The notes: a model not told the origin generated them from the sequence alone. Counted from the stretch's first letter, positions 18,776 through 27,790 are shown. The stretch: DNA of 64,000 bases from Aliirhizobium smilacinae (GCF_006335145.1 NZ_VDMN01000001.1:1550001-1614000); one strand, 5' to 3'. Translations and numbers: made by a program.

Positions 18776-20095
18776 TCAACCATCGGCGATCAGGATTTCG
18801 ATGCGGCGATTGGCTCCGTCCTCGGGATTATCCATCACCTGCGGACGGCGATCGGCAAAACCGGACAGTTGCTTCACCCGGGTATCATCGAGGCCGCCAC
18901 GCAGAAGCATGAAATAGGCGGCATGGGCGCGATCCATCGAGAGCGTCCAGTTGTCGGCATTTCCGCCACGATAGGGCCGGCTGTCCGTATGACCGCGAAT
19001 GACGATGGAACCGGCCTTCTCCTTTAGAACTGCGGCGACCTTCTCCATAGCCAGGATCGTCTCCCTGCGCGGGACGGCCGATCCGAGATCGAACATCGGC
19101 GTTCCCGCCTGATCGGAAATGGTAACCAGCATGCCGCCCTCGGATGGCGTCACGACGATGCCCTCGGAGAGCTTTCCCGGTACTCCGGTCAGAGCCTTGA
19201 CGAGTTCTTCCTTGAGCTCATCTGCCTTCTCAGTTTCCTGCGCCGTTGCTTCAGGGCGATCTGGCTCGGGAGCGCCGTCATAGGGCTTTTCCTCCTGCCG
19301 GGCTTTCGCCTCAGTGGTGGTTTTCGCCGATTGAAGCGCTGCGATCTGCTGCTGGGCAGAGAGGTCGGCAGGCGCCTGCGCGGTCGACGGAGATTGGTTA
19401 TGGGCCTCAGCCTGTTTCTGGGACTGGACCTGGGCTGCGGCCGTCTCGATCGGCTTCGCATCCGGAGCCTGCGGCAAGCTGCTGTCCTGCGTCACCGCGA
19501 CTGCGCCGTTCTGCCCGTTTTGCGATGCAGAGGCCTGTTTGCTCCAGAAATCGGGGTCGAACGGATCGCGATATGCTTCACCGCCGGAAGCACCTGTCGA
19601 TGGACCGGAATTTGCCGCACCGCCCTCGCCCTTGACGCTGACATTGGCCTGCTGGCCGACTTCCTGTGCGATCTCCGCCAGGACAGCATAGGGATTTTCG
19701 AAGAATGCTTCTTCCGAAAAGCTCGTGTTTTCGCCGGAGGACGCCGTAAGATCCTCGCCGGAGGCAGCGGCGGAACCGTCCTGCGTCTTGTCGGCTGCGA
19801 TGTCCGACTTCTGGCCGTCCTGTTCGCCCTGCGCGTTCTTTGCCGGCTCCTTGACGCCATCGGAACTCGGCGATTCGTCCGTCAGCTTGATCGGATTGAA
19901 GTAGCTTGCGATCGAAGCCTTGGTTTCTTCATTGGAGGCGTTGACGAGCCACATGACCAAGAAGAATGCCATCATCGCCGTCATGAAGTCCGCATAGGCG
20001 ATCTTCCAGGCGCCGCCATGGGAACCTTCGTGATCACCCTTGTGGCGTTTTACGACAATGATCTCGTTCTTGCCGTGATGGTGACTTTCACTCAT
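18776..20095 (-). CDS. motB: MotB, stator subunit
   Basis: 439 residues. A cytoplasmic N-terminus, a single membrane segment at about 33-51 (YADFMTAMMAFFLVMWLVNA) containing the proton-accepting Asp36, a long Ala/Gln/Glu-rich periplasmic linker (about 60-290), and a C-terminal OmpA-like peptidoglycan-binding domain (IVIRGHTDSRPY, then LSMDRAHAAYFML and ANRRIEILI). It forms the proton-driven stator with MotA, which is encoded 18 kb away. It overlaps the FliH-like gene by 8 bases. Confidence 0.96.
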   Translation of the reverse strand: MSESHHHGKNEIIVVKRHKGDHEGSHGGAWKIAYADFMTAMMAFFLVMWLVNASNEETKASIASYFNPIKLTDESPSSDGVKEPAKNAQGEQDGQKSDIAADKTQDGSAAASGEDLTASSGENTSFSEEAFFENPYAVLAEIAQEVGQQANVSVKGEGGAANSGPSTGASGGEAYRDPFDPDFWSKQASASQNGQNGAVAVTQDSSLPQAPDAKPIETAAAQVQSQKQAEAHNQSPSTAQAPADLSAQQQIAALQSAKTTTEAKARQEEKPYDGAPEPDRPEATAQETEKADELKEELVKALTGVPGKLSEGIVVTPSEGGMLVTISDQAGTPMFDLGSAVPRRETILAMEKVAAVLKEKAGSIVIRGHTDSRPYRGGNADNWTLSMDRAHAAYFMLLRGGLDDTRVKQLSGFADRRPQVMDNPEDGANRRIEILIADG

Positions 20096-20729
20096 CTATC
20101 TGCTCTTCCATCGCTTCGACAAAAGTCTTCAGACGCGTCACAAGAATCGAGTCACCGACTTCCAGCGTCATGTCGATTTCCGCCGAGTCCCCGTATTCGA
20201 CTTCGGTCACCAGCGGATCGAGCCGCTTGCGCATCATTTCGATAAATGTTTCGGACCCTCTCACCGAGAGTTTCACCGTCCTGCCCTGCCCGATTTCCTC
20301 GGCAACATCGGCAGCAAATTTAGCTCCGGCAGCGCGAGCGACCTCTTCCTGGACGAAAGGCCGCAGGACACGTGCCACCGAATTGTCCACAGCATCCGCG
20401 ACCGATACCTTCATCTCTTTGAGGAAGGCCTCTACGCGCTCGGCAACCACGCCCTCGTATTTGACGGTCAGCGCTTCGATTTCAGCGCGATGTTCCGCAG
20501 CAATCTGCGCCAGCTGCTGTTCGTGGCGCTCGGTCATCTCAAGAGAGGCAGCCTCGTAGCCTTCGGCACGCGCCTTGCTCTTTTCTTCCTCGATATCGAC
20601 GGCAGGCTCCAGCGGCACTTCCGGCAGGTCGAAGTTGTTTTCTGAAAAATCGAAGTCGGAGACGAACTCCAGCGGCTTCGGCTGCGGGGCGCCAAAATCC
20701 TTCAAATAACGGGCAAGCGGCACACTCAT
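20088..20729 (-). CDS. FliH-like stator protein of the flagellar ATPase (candidate)
   Basis: 213 residues. A Glu/Ala-rich coiled coil (about 45-110: EEEKSKARAEGYEAASLEMTE) is followed by a C-terminal domain shaped like FliH/HrpE/V-ATPase subunit E (VADAVDNSVARVLRPFVQEE, then ending in IDMTLEVGDSILVTRLKTFV). FliH regulates FliI at the export gate. The annotation is usually hypothetical in rhizobia because identity is low. Its place upstream of motB rather than between fliG and fliI is also seen in S. meliloti. No other FliH candidate exists in the window. Confidence 0.68.
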   Translation of the reverse strand: MSVPLARYLKDFGAPQPKPLEFVSDFDFSENNFDLPEVPLEPAVDIEEEKSKARAEGYEAASLEMTERHEQQLAQIAAEHRAEIEALTVKYEGVVAERVEAFLKEMKVSVADAVDNSVARVLRPFVQEEVARAAGAKFAADVAEEIGQGRTVKLSVRGSETFIEMMRKRLDPLVTEVEYGDSAEIDMTLEVGDSILVTRLKTFVEAMEEQIDE

Positions 20730-20923
20730 GGAAACATCCCTATCGAGCCGACATGCAGATAATGAAAAGGCTTACCTCAGAAATGAACAAGTTGACCCTT
20801 CCTTCGTGCGTTTGCCGCTCGCTTCGAAGCGATCGGCGAGACGCATCCGGGAATGGACGCATCATCGCCAGAAACCAGCTACGATGCCAAACTTGTGCGA
20901 AGATGAAGACCCGCCAAACGGTA

Positions 20924-21889
20924 TCAGCTAAAAAGAACCCGCGAGCTCTGCTGATGGCTGTTGAGCAGGGAGAGCAACTGTACCGAGAGCGACTGCTGTG
21001 TCTGATAGGCGGCCAGCTTGGTGGATTCTTCTTCCATGTCCGCATCAACCAAGCGACCAACGCCCTTGTCGAGTACATCCTGAAGAGATTTGACAAAACC
21101 GGTCTGCTGATCGACACGGGAAGAGACCGTGCCAAGATTGCTCGCCAGCTGGTTGAGCTTGTCAGTCAGATGGCCAATGACGACAATCATATCGTCCAGC
21201 TCGCTCGAACTGGTGGCATCGGATACTGCAATCTGCGTGCCGGTCGTCGCAACGGTCGAATCCACATCAAGCAGGTAATAGTTGCGGGGTGTCGAAGTTC
21301 CATCGGAATTCAATGTGTTGGCGTCGATCGAAGCAGTCAGAAGCCCGCGATTGGCATTCGCGGAATCGATCAGCGTCGTATCCGCGGTTTCGACCGAGAC
21401 ATAGCTGAGCGATACCGCACCCGAAACACTGCGCTGAAAAGCAGTCGGGATCGACTTCGATGCACCGAGCACCTCATCGGAATTGTAGAGCCAATTGTCA
21501 CCGGAGAACGTCGCCGCCTGAAGCACGGAACTGAGGTTTTCCTTGAGCGAGCCAATGCGGGCATTCAATGCATCTCTATCTGTCCCCTCCTCGTAGGCGG
21601 TAACCAGCTGACTGGTTATTTCATCCAGAATGCTGATGGAGGAGGTCACGGCCCCATAGGCGGTATCGAGCTTCGACGCACCGAGATTGAGCGCGTCTCC
21701 GATACTGCCGAGAACACTCTGGTCAGATGTCATGTTGGTGGCCGCCGACCAGTAACCGGCATTATCTGCGGCAGAAGCAACCTCCAGACCAGATGCTGTC
21801 CGCTTCTGGGTTTCCTCGAGATTATCGCTCGCGAAAAGAAGGGTCTGCAGCGCGCTCTGCACGTAACCAACCGTCATGATTTTTGACAT
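20924..21889 (-). CDS. Flagellin, divergent member
   Basis: 321 residues. N-terminal D0/D1 region (ALQTLLFASDNLEETQKRTA, AADNAGYWSAATNMTSDQSV) and C-terminal D1/D0 region (GVGRLVDADMEEESTKLAAY, QTQQSLSVQLLSLLNSHQQS) are flagellin, but it is the most diverged of the four and has a longer variable middle. By position it corresponds to flaC of S. meliloti, the last flagellin before the FliH-like gene. No clear terminator follows. Probably a minor filament subunit; that is inference from divergence. Confidence 0.9.
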   Translation of the reverse strand: MSKIMTVGYVQSALQTLLFASDNLEETQKRTASGLEVASAADNAGYWSAATNMTSDQSVLGSIGDALNLGASKLDTAYGAVTSSISILDEITSQLVTAYEEGTDRDALNARIGSLKENLSSVLQAATFSGDNWLYNSDEVLGASKSIPTAFQRSVSGAVSLSYVSVETADTTLIDSANANRGLLTASIDANTLNSDGTSTPRNYYLLDVDSTVATTGTQIAVSDATSSSELDDMIVVIGHLTDKLNQLASNLGTVSSRVDQQTGFVKSLQDVLDKGVGRLVDADMEEESTKLAAYQTQQSLSVQLLSLLNSHQQSSRVLFS

Positions 21890-21915
21890 ATTCTAACCAC
21901 CTATGTTCGGAATCA

Positions 21916-21961
21916 GGACATGCCGGTTACGTAATCCGGCTGTGACGCATCGACTTCATGC
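21916..21961 (-). promoter_or_regulatory. Flagellin leader element 1
   Basis: Element ending 27 bases before the start codon of the flagellin at 20924-21889. On the plus strand it reads GGACATGCCGG...TCATGC; on the minus strand it starts GCATGA and ends CCGGCATGTCC. Inside it GCCGG and CCGGC (21922-21940 region) can pair around ATTACGTAA. The same ends and near-equal length (46 bases) recur at the other three flagellins. Confidence 0.6.
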
Positions 21962-22144
21962 TGCCTGCCATCTGGCAAGCGCGTCACTTCAAGTTTTCTG
22001 GCATGGCGTTCCAGCCAGCACGCGAAGGTTAATGAAAACCTACGATTCGGACAAGACGCAAACAACCTTGCGCCAGCATAACGCCCCTGAGACCTGTCGA
22101 TCGGCAGCCGGCCGAAGCCGTTGATTTTGCTTAATACGGATCGA

Positions 22145-22165
22145 GCCGCGTCTTTGAAACGCGGC
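22145..22165 (-). terminator. Possible terminator hairpin after the third flagellin
   Basis: GCCGCGT (22145-22151) pairs with ACGCGGC (22159-22165) around a 7-base loop, 38 bases past the stop of the flagellin at 22203-23084. No T run follows on the minus strand, so the call is weak. Confidence 0.4.
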
Positions 22166-22202
22166 CCGAAATCTATTGTCAGCTTCGAAAATCTTCGAGC
22201 CC

Positions 22203-23084
22203 TTAGCCCTGGAAGAGCGAGAGGATATTCTGCGAGGAGGAGTTGGCAATCGACAGCGACTGGATCGCAAGCTGCTGCTGCGTCTGGAGTGCCGAGAGCT
22301 TTGCCGATTCCTCTTCCATGTCTGCATCGACCAGTCGGCTTACGCCTGTTTCGATTGCATCCGACAGGGTGGCCGCATAGTCGTCCTGCAGGTCGATGCG
22401 GGTAATCAGCGCGCCGAGGGCGGCGCCCGAATCCGTCAGGCTGGAGAGAGCGGCTTCTACCTGATCGAGGAAGACCTGGATATCGCCGGTGGTGGACGAG
22501 CTTGTCAAAGCGATGCTCATCACGCTGCCAAGAATTCCTTCTTCGCCGACACCGGCATTGATGGTGCCGAACATCGCGTAGGAGGCAACCTTGAATTCGG
22601 CGGTCGTAACCTTCACCGTACCATCGGAGTTGCGGATGAAGCCATCGACGACAACCGTGTTGGAAGCATCATCCGCAGCGACCATCCAGTTCTCGCCGGA
22701 GAATGAGGCGGCTTGAGCAATCGCGCTCAGCTGTTCCTGCAGCTTCTCAACTTCAAGGTTGATCTGGTCTTTATCTGTAGATTCTTCCGTCGCGGTTACA
22801 AGCTTCGCCTTGATCTCGTCGACGACATCGATGGCGCTTTCCATCGCGGCATAAGCTGTATCCACCTTGGCGGCGCCGACGCCGAGAGCGTCCTTGGCAG
22901 CGTTGATCGCCTTGTTGTCGGAATTCATGGTCGTGGAAATCGACCAGTAGGCGACGTTATCGGCAGCCTCGCTCACGCGGAAGCCGGAAGAGACGCGATC
23001 CTGGGTGTCGGCAAGGCTGCTGCCAATAGCGCGAAGCGTCTGCAGTGCCGACATCGCGGAAGTGTTTGTCAAAATGCTCGTCAT
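22203..23084 (-). CDS. Flagellin
   Basis: 293 residues starting MTSILTNTSAMSALQTLRAI. N-terminal D0/D1 (DTQDRVSSGFRVSEAADNVA, YWSISTTMNSDNKA) and C-terminal D1/D0 (ETGVSRLVDADMEEESAKLS, ALQTQQQLAIQSLSIANSSS) are strongly conserved and close to the 23387 and 24591 copies; the middle is short. It is exported without a signal peptide and forms the filament. Third of four tandem genes, each with its own leader and most with their own terminator, so they are likely transcribed singly. Confidence 0.96.
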   Translation of the reverse strand: MTSILTNTSAMSALQTLRAIGSSLADTQDRVSSGFRVSEAADNVAYWSISTTMNSDNKAINAAKDALGVGAAKVDTAYAAMESAIDVVDEIKAKLVTATEESTDKDQINLEVEKLQEQLSAIAQAASFSGENWMVAADDASNTVVVDGFIRNSDGTVKVTTAEFKVASYAMFGTINAGVGEEGILGSVMSIALTSSSTTGDIQVFLDQVEAALSSLTDSGAALGALITRIDLQDDYAATLSDAIETGVSRLVDADMEEESAKLSALQTQQQLAIQSLSIANSSSQNILSLFQG

Positions 23085-23115
23085 CTCAAATTGCCCCTTG
23101 GCTCTCGGTTGGGAG

Positions 23116-23157
23116 GGACATTCCGGCGTGGACCGGTAAACGCGATCAGCTTCATGC
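23116..23157 (-). promoter_or_regulatory. Flagellin leader element 2
   Basis: 42 bases, ending 32 bases before the start codon of the flagellin at 22203-23084. Plus-strand ends GGACATTCCGG and TCATGC as in the other elements, with CCGG...CCGG in the interior. Confidence 0.6.
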
Positions 23158-23335
23158 CTGGCCGGAGGACGTTGCGCGTTCGCTGCTGTCCGGCCCGCTG
23201 TTTCAATGACGAGGAGAAAAACCGATCACGGTTAATAGAAGGTTAACGATCGTCCGGTGCCGTTAACACGAATGAACAAAACAATAACAGCCATTGATTG
23301 TGCAAAGACAAAATTAACGAATAAAAACAAGACGT

Positions 23336-23363
23336 AAAAAAGGGCCGCACCATGGTGCGACCC
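23336..23363 (-). terminator. Rho-independent terminator of flaB
   Basis: On the minus strand GGGTCGCACC (23363..23354) pairs with GGTGCGGCCC (23351..23342) with one mismatch, followed by six T. It lies 24 bases past the stop codon. Confidence 0.85.
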
Positions 23364-23386
23364 TGATTTCCGAAACCGGATTTTTT

Positions 23387-24271
23387 TTAGCTGCGGAACA
23401 GCGTCATGATGTTCTGCGAAGAAGAGTTGGCGATCGACAGCGACTGGACGGCGAGCTGCTGCTGCGTCTGGAGAGCCGAAAGCTTGGCTGATTCTTCTTC
23501 CATGTCTGCATCGACGAGGCGGCTTACGCCCGATTCGATAGCGTCGGAGAGGCTGGAAGCGAAGTCGTCCTGCAGGTCGATACGGGTGGTCAGCGCGCCG
23601 AGAGCTGCGCCGGCATCCGTCAGGCTCGACAGAGCAGTTTCAACCGTGGTCATGAAGCCGTCGATGTCGCCCTGGGTCGAAGCCGAGGTCAGAGCAATGG
23701 TCATGACTGCGCCGAGAATACCGCCGCTGCCGACGTCGCTGGCCAGGGTCTCGAACATTGCATAGCTTTCGAGATTGAAGCTTGCAGTGGTGATTTTGAC
23801 CGAGCTGTTATCTTCGCGGATGAAGCCGTCAACAACCTTGGCTTCCGTCGTGGTGTTGGAACCGGAAATCTGCCAGTTTTCGCCCGAGAAGGATGCGGCC
23901 TGAGCAACTGCGGTGAGCTGCTGCTGCAGCTTCTCGACTTCCAGGTTGATCTGTTCCTTGTCGGTCGAGCTTTCGGAAGCGGTAACCAGCTTGGCCTTGA
24001 TCTCGTTGACGATGTCGATGGCGCTTTCGGTTGCAGCGTAAGCGGTGTCGACCTTGGCAGCGCCGACGCCGAGTGCGTCCTGAGCAGCGTTAAGTGCCTT
24101 GTTGTCGGAATTCATGGTCGTGGAGATCGACCAGTAGGCAACGTTGTCGGATGCTTCGCCAACGCGATAACCAGACGAAACGCGATTCTGCGTGTCGGCG
24201 AGATCGCTATTGATGTTCCGCAGCGTTGCGAGAGCGGACATGGCGGAGGTGTTGGTCAGAATGCTGGTCAT
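23387..24271 (-). CDS. flaB: Flagellin (flaB position)
   Basis: 294 residues from the ATG at 24271 (MTSILTNTSAMSALATLRNI); a frame running back to 24343 crosses the conserved leader element and is not taken. Conserved flagellin ends and a short variable core. Very similar to the 22203 gene at the N-terminus and to the 24591 gene in the core (SFSGENWQISGSNT). Symbol by order relative to fliP, as in S. meliloti flaA-flaB. Confidence 0.95.
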   Translation of the reverse strand: MTSILTNTSAMSALATLRNINSDLADTQNRVSSGYRVGEASDNVAYWSISTTMNSDNKALNAAQDALGVGAAKVDTAYAATESAIDIVNEIKAKLVTASESSTDKEQINLEVEKLQQQLTAVAQAASFSGENWQISGSNTTTEAKVVDGFIREDNSSVKITTASFNLESYAMFETLASDVGSGGILGAVMTIALTSASTQGDIDGFMTTVETALSSLTDAGAALGALTTRIDLQDDFASSLSDAIESGVSRLVDADMEEESAKLSALQTQQQLAVQSLSIANSSSQNIMTLFRS

Positions 24272-24303
24272 AAAAGTTGCCCCTTTGGCACTGTGATTTG
24301 AAG

Positions 24304-24345
24304 GGACATTCCGGATTTCGCCGGGAACGACAGTCAGCGTCATGC
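24304..24345 (-). promoter_or_regulatory. Flagellin leader element 3
   Basis: 42 bases, ending 33 bases before the flaB start codon. Plus-strand ends GGACATTCCGG and TCATGC; interior CCGG repeats can form a short hairpin. Upstream (24359-24540) the sequence is AT-rich and contains GGTTAAC and repeated TTACTTCC(C/T)GTTAAT. Confidence 0.6.
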
Positions 24346-24533
24346 TTGCCGGAAACCGTTAATTTCGGCCCGTCGTTTTGATGAGCCGAGTAGACACTGT
24401 TAAGGTTAACAATTTCCCAACGCCAAAAGAAAAAATCTCTATGAATTCATTTACTTCCCGTTAATTTTTAAGCATTTACTTCCTGTTAATATCTGCGGTT
24501 TTCCAGTGCATTCCCGCCGGAATTCAAGGCTTC

Positions 24534-24568
24534 AAAACGAAAAGGGCCGCACCTTGAAGGTGCGGCCC
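24534..24568 (-). terminator. Rho-independent terminator of flaA
   Basis: On the minus strand GGGCCGCACC pairs with GGTGCGGCCC (24568..24559 with 24553..24544) around TTCAA, followed by TTTTCGTTTT. It lies 22 bases past the flaA stop. Confidence 0.88.
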
Positions 24569-24590
24569 CAATTCAGATTGCTGCCAGTGA

Positions 24591-25472
24591 TTACTGGAAC
24601 AGACGCAGGATGTTCTGGCCCGAAGAGTTTGCGATCGACAGGGACTGAACAGCGAGCTGCTGCTGGGTCTGGAGTGCCGAAAGCTTGGCCGATTCTTCTT
24701 CCATGTCGGCGTCGATGAGGCGGCTGACGCCCGAGTCGATTGCGTCCGAAATCTTGGAAGCGAATTCGTCCTGCAGGGTGATACGGCTCGTCAGTGCGCC
24801 GAGGGCGGCGCCGGCATCCGTCAGACCTGCCAGTGCGGTTTCGACGGTGTCCATGAAGCCGTCGATGACGCCCTGCGTGGAAGCCGAGGTCAGAGCGATA
24901 GTCATGACAGCGCCGAGAATGCCACCGCTGCCGACGTCGCTTGAAAGCGTCGAGAACATTGCATAGCTCTCGAGGTTGAAGCTGGCCGTGGTGATCTTGA
25001 CCGAGCCGCTGTCTTCGCGGACGAAGCCGTCGACAACCTTGGCTTCAGTCGATGTGTTGGAACCGGAAATCTGCCAGTTTTCGCCGTTGAACGATGCAGC
25101 CTTGCCGATTGCAGTCAGCTGTTCCTGAAGCTTTTCGACTTCCAGGTTGATCTGGTCCTTGTCGGAAGAGCTTTCGGAAGCGGTAACCAGCTTGGCCTTG
25201 ATTTCGTTAACGACGTCGATTGCGCTTTCCGTAGCAGCGTAAGCAGTGTCGACCTTGGCAGCGCCAACGCCGAGTGCGTCGGAAGCAGCGCCGAGAGCCT
25301 TGTTGTCCGACTTCATCGTGGTCGCGATGGACCAGTAGGAAACGCCATCAGCAGCGGAGTTTACGCGCTCGCCGGTCGAGACGCTGTTCTGCGTCTTCTG
25401 CAGATCCTTGTTGATGTTACGGAGAGTTTCGAGAGCCGAAGTAGCGCCGGCATTGAAGTTGATGCTAGACAT
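24591..25472 (-). CDS. flaA: Flagellin (flaA position)
   Basis: 293 residues from the ATG at 25472 (MSSINFNAGATSALETLRNI); the frame extends to 25499 but the leader fits this start. N-terminal D0/D1 (DLQKTQNSVSTGERVNSAAD) and C-terminal D1/D0 (DSGVSRLIDADMEEESAKLS) are typical. In related rhizobia the flagellin in this position, nearest fliP, is FlaA, the main filament subunit. It is divergent from the glycosyltransferase gene, which may modify it. Confidence 0.95.
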   Translation of the reverse strand: MSSINFNAGATSALETLRNINKDLQKTQNSVSTGERVNSAADGVSYWSIATTMKSDNKALGAASDALGVGAAKVDTAYAATESAIDVVNEIKAKLVTASESSSDKDQINLEVEKLQEQLTAIGKAASFNGENWQISGSNTSTEAKVVDGFVREDSGSVKITTASFNLESYAMFSTLSSDVGSGGILGAVMTIALTSASTQGVIDGFMDTVETALAGLTDAGAALGALTSRITLQDEFASKISDAIDSGVSRLIDADMEEESAKLSALQTQQQLAVQSLSIANSSGQNILRLFQ

Positions 25473-25506
25473 GAAGTGTCCCCTAAAGACTGAAAACAAA
25501 CGGTGA

Positions 25507-25550
25507 GGACATGCCGGGGTTTAATCGGCTGCGACGGTCCGACATCATGC
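25507..25550 (-). promoter_or_regulatory. Flagellin leader element 4
   Basis: 44 bases, ending 35 bases before the flaA start codon. Plus-strand ends GGACATGCCGG and TCATGC. The minus strand contains GCCGATTA, which resembles a sigma-28 -10 box, but the other three elements do not keep it. The rest of the 389-base flaA/glycosyltransferase intergenic region (25473-25861) is AT-rich around 25650-25710, with no further structure I can support. Confidence 0.6.
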
Positions 25551-25861
25551 CACTCGGTTCCGTTTAATCGTTTAGGACACCAACCCGTCGCAGGATCAAA
25601 TTAGCCAGCCAAGAGTTGCCACAGTCTTAATTTTGGGGGTGAGTCGCCGCTGATGCTGAGACGTAGTAAACAAACGGTTAACGCATCACGAATAACGTTA
25701 AACATAATTCGACCGGTTGTTTTTCGCGCCGCCGGTCAACGCACACCGGTTTCAAGCAAGCTTCGACGGATAGCAAAGTCGGATGGATTTCTTGCGTTGC
25801 CCGCCAACCGGATTCTGCGATCGACAGGCAGACTTGGCACGGCAATGAAAATACGGAGCAG

Positions 25862-27790
25862 ATGTTGACCGAGATCAGCTACAAAGCCGCGTCCCAGCAT
25901 TTCCGCAGCGGCGACTACACTTCGTCACTCGTTACGATCAACAAGCTGCTCGACGTTCAGAAAGACGCTCGTACATATATGCTGCTTGCCCGGACGCTGA
26001 AGCAACTGAAGCACAAGGCGGAAGCCGCTCAGGCTTTCCAGCTCGCAGCCGAGCTTGGAGGCCAACACTCCGAAGACAATCTGATCGACGCCATCAGGCT
26101 GTATTTCGAGTTGGGCGAGAAGGAAAAGGCTTTGGCTTTGGCCAACCGGATCCTGCCAAAACTGACCCGCGATCCTGAGTTGGCTTTCATCGTGGCATCG
26201 CTTCTGGTCGAGCGCGGTCAGGCCCGCATCGCCCGCGTGTTCAAGACGGTGCTTATTCGGAGCAAAGAACTGCCGCATATGCTGCTAGGCGCCCGGATCT
26301 CGCTGAACACTTGGGATCTGTTCGATCCTTCCGACATCGAGACCGCCCGTGTGCTGTTGAGCCGGATTCCCACCAGCCATCCAGTGCGGCTAATGTATCT
26401 CACCTTCAGCCGCGAGCACAGCAAGTATGACGCAGTAGAGCGTCACCAGCCGATCATCGACGCGGCTATCGCTTCGGGTGAGACAGATTTCGTCAAGATG
26501 GACGGAACGTTCTTCAACCTCCACTGGACCGGTGACGAGCACCTGAACCAGCTTGCTCGCAGCAACACGCCGAAATTCTCTCCGGAGATGACCGCACTCC
26601 GCCATCAGATGCCCCACACATGGGGAGACAAGATCCGTATCGGCTATCTGTCCTCCGACCTCTTCGACAAGCACGCGACGATGAAGCTGATCCGCCGTGT
26701 GTTCGAATTGCACGACCGGGATCGCTTCGACGTAACGCTGTTCTGCCACTCCGATCCAAAGATGCTCGCGAGCAACGAGGCCAACCGCGAAGAATGGGGC
26801 AATCTGGTCACCGTTCGGGATATGAGCGACGAGGAAATCCTGGCCGAGATCAAATCCCGCAATATCGACATCCTCGTCGATCTGAAAGGCCATACGATCG
26901 GTACCCGCAATACCGTCTTCAACATGCAGGCAGCACCCATCCAGGTCGCCTGGCTGGGCTTCCCGGGCTCCACCGTCAACGTCGATCTCGATTATGCCAT
27001 CGGTGACAAATTCGTGCTGCCGGACAGTTCGAAGCCGCACTATTACGAGAAGTTCTGCCGGCTGCCGGAAACCTATCAGCCGAACGATCCAATTCACAGG
27101 CCGCTTGCCAAGCCAATGACGCGCAAGGAAGTGGGACTTCCCGAAGACGCATTCATCTATGCGTCATTCAACTCGAACCGCAAGATTACGCCGCAAATGC
27201 TGGATCTGTGGGCGGCGATCGTGAAGTCCACTCCCAACGGCGTTCTGTGGATCATGACCAACAACGCCGAAGGCCGGATCAACATCCAGAAGAAGCTTGT
27301 TGCCAGTGGTGTACCCGCCAAGCGCATCCTCTTCATGACCAAGATGCATTTCGAGCACCACCTCAATCGTATCCCGCTTGCGGATCTCGGGCTCGATACC
27401 TACCCCGTCAACGGCCATACGACGACATCGGAGCAGCTTTGGGCTGGCCTGCCGGTCCTGACCTACAAGGGTACCAACTTCGCCTCGCGCGTCAGCGAAA
27501 GCCTGCTTCACGCGATCGATCTGCCTGAACTGATTGCGGAGAACAAGGACGACTATCTACGCAAGGCAGTCGAGTTCGGAAACAATCCCGAGCTCATCAA
27601 GCCGCTGAGACAGCGTCTGGAAGACAATCGTCTCAAGAGCCCGCTATTCGACGCCGAGCGCTTCTGCCGGCATCTCGAAACGGCTTACGAAATGATGGCC
27701 GATCGCGCCAGACAAGGCCTGAAGCCCGATCACATCGATGTCGCGTCCCTGCCGACACGCACCGAGCCTTTCATGGAAAAGCTTGACTGA
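25862..27790 (+). CDS. TPR protein with O-GlcNAc-transferase-like (GT41/SPINDLY) catalytic domain; likely flagellin glycosyltransferase
   Basis: 642 residues. N-terminal TPR-like helices (about 1-170: AASQHFRSGDYTSSLVTINK, LARTLKQLKHKAEAAQAFQL), then a GT41 catalytic region: KIRIGYLSSDLFDKHATMKL near 255, NIDILVDLKGHTIGTRN near 340, APIQVAWLGFPGS near 360, ASFNSNRKITPQML near 440, and the nucleotide-sugar motif LDTYPVNGHTTTSEQLWAGL near 520 followed by ASRVSESLL. Such enzymes transfer GlcNAc or related sugars to Ser/Thr of proteins. Position between the flagellins and fliP, divergent from flaA, points to flagellin as substrate; this is inference. The ATG at 25862 has GGAGCAG directly upstream. 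Confidence 0.88.
   Translation: MLTEISYKAASQHFRSGDYTSSLVTINKLLDVQKDARTYMLLARTLKQLKHKAEAAQAFQLAAELGGQHSEDNLIDAIRLYFELGEKEKALALANRILPKLTRDPELAFIVASLLVERGQARIARVFKTVLIRSKELPHMLLGARISLNTWDLFDPSDIETARVLLSRIPTSHPVRLMYLTFSREHSKYDAVERHQPIIDAAIASGETDFVKMDGTFFNLHWTGDEHLNQLARSNTPKFSPEMTALRHQMPHTWGDKIRIGYLSSDLFDKHATMKLIRRVFELHDRDRFDVTLFCHSDPKMLASNEANREEWGNLVTVRDMSDEEILAEIKSRNIDILVDLKGHTIGTRNTVFNMQAAPIQVAWLGFPGSTVNVDLDYAIGDKFVLPDSSKPHYYEKFCRLPETYQPNDPIHRPLAKPMTRKEVGLPEDAFIYASFNSNRKITPQMLDLWAAIVKSTPNGVLWIMTNNAEGRINIQKKLVASGVPAKRILFMTKMHFEHHLNRIPLADLGLDTYPVNGHTTTSEQLWAGLPVLTYKGTNFASRVSESLLHAIDLPELIAENKDDYLRKAVEFGNNPELIKPLRQRLEDNRLKSPLFDAERFCRHLETAYEMMADRARQGLKPDHIDVASLPTRTEPFMEKLD

Noticed and set aside
22203..25472. 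Flagellin tandem genes as a recombining antigenic-variation cassette
   Set aside because: Each gene is complete with its own leader and mostly its own terminator; no silent or partial copies are present.
25525..25545. A sigma-28 promoter for flaA (GCCGATTA as a -10 box)
   Set aside because: The box is not kept in the other three flagellin elements, no matching -35 box is present, and rhizobia are not known to use FliA.
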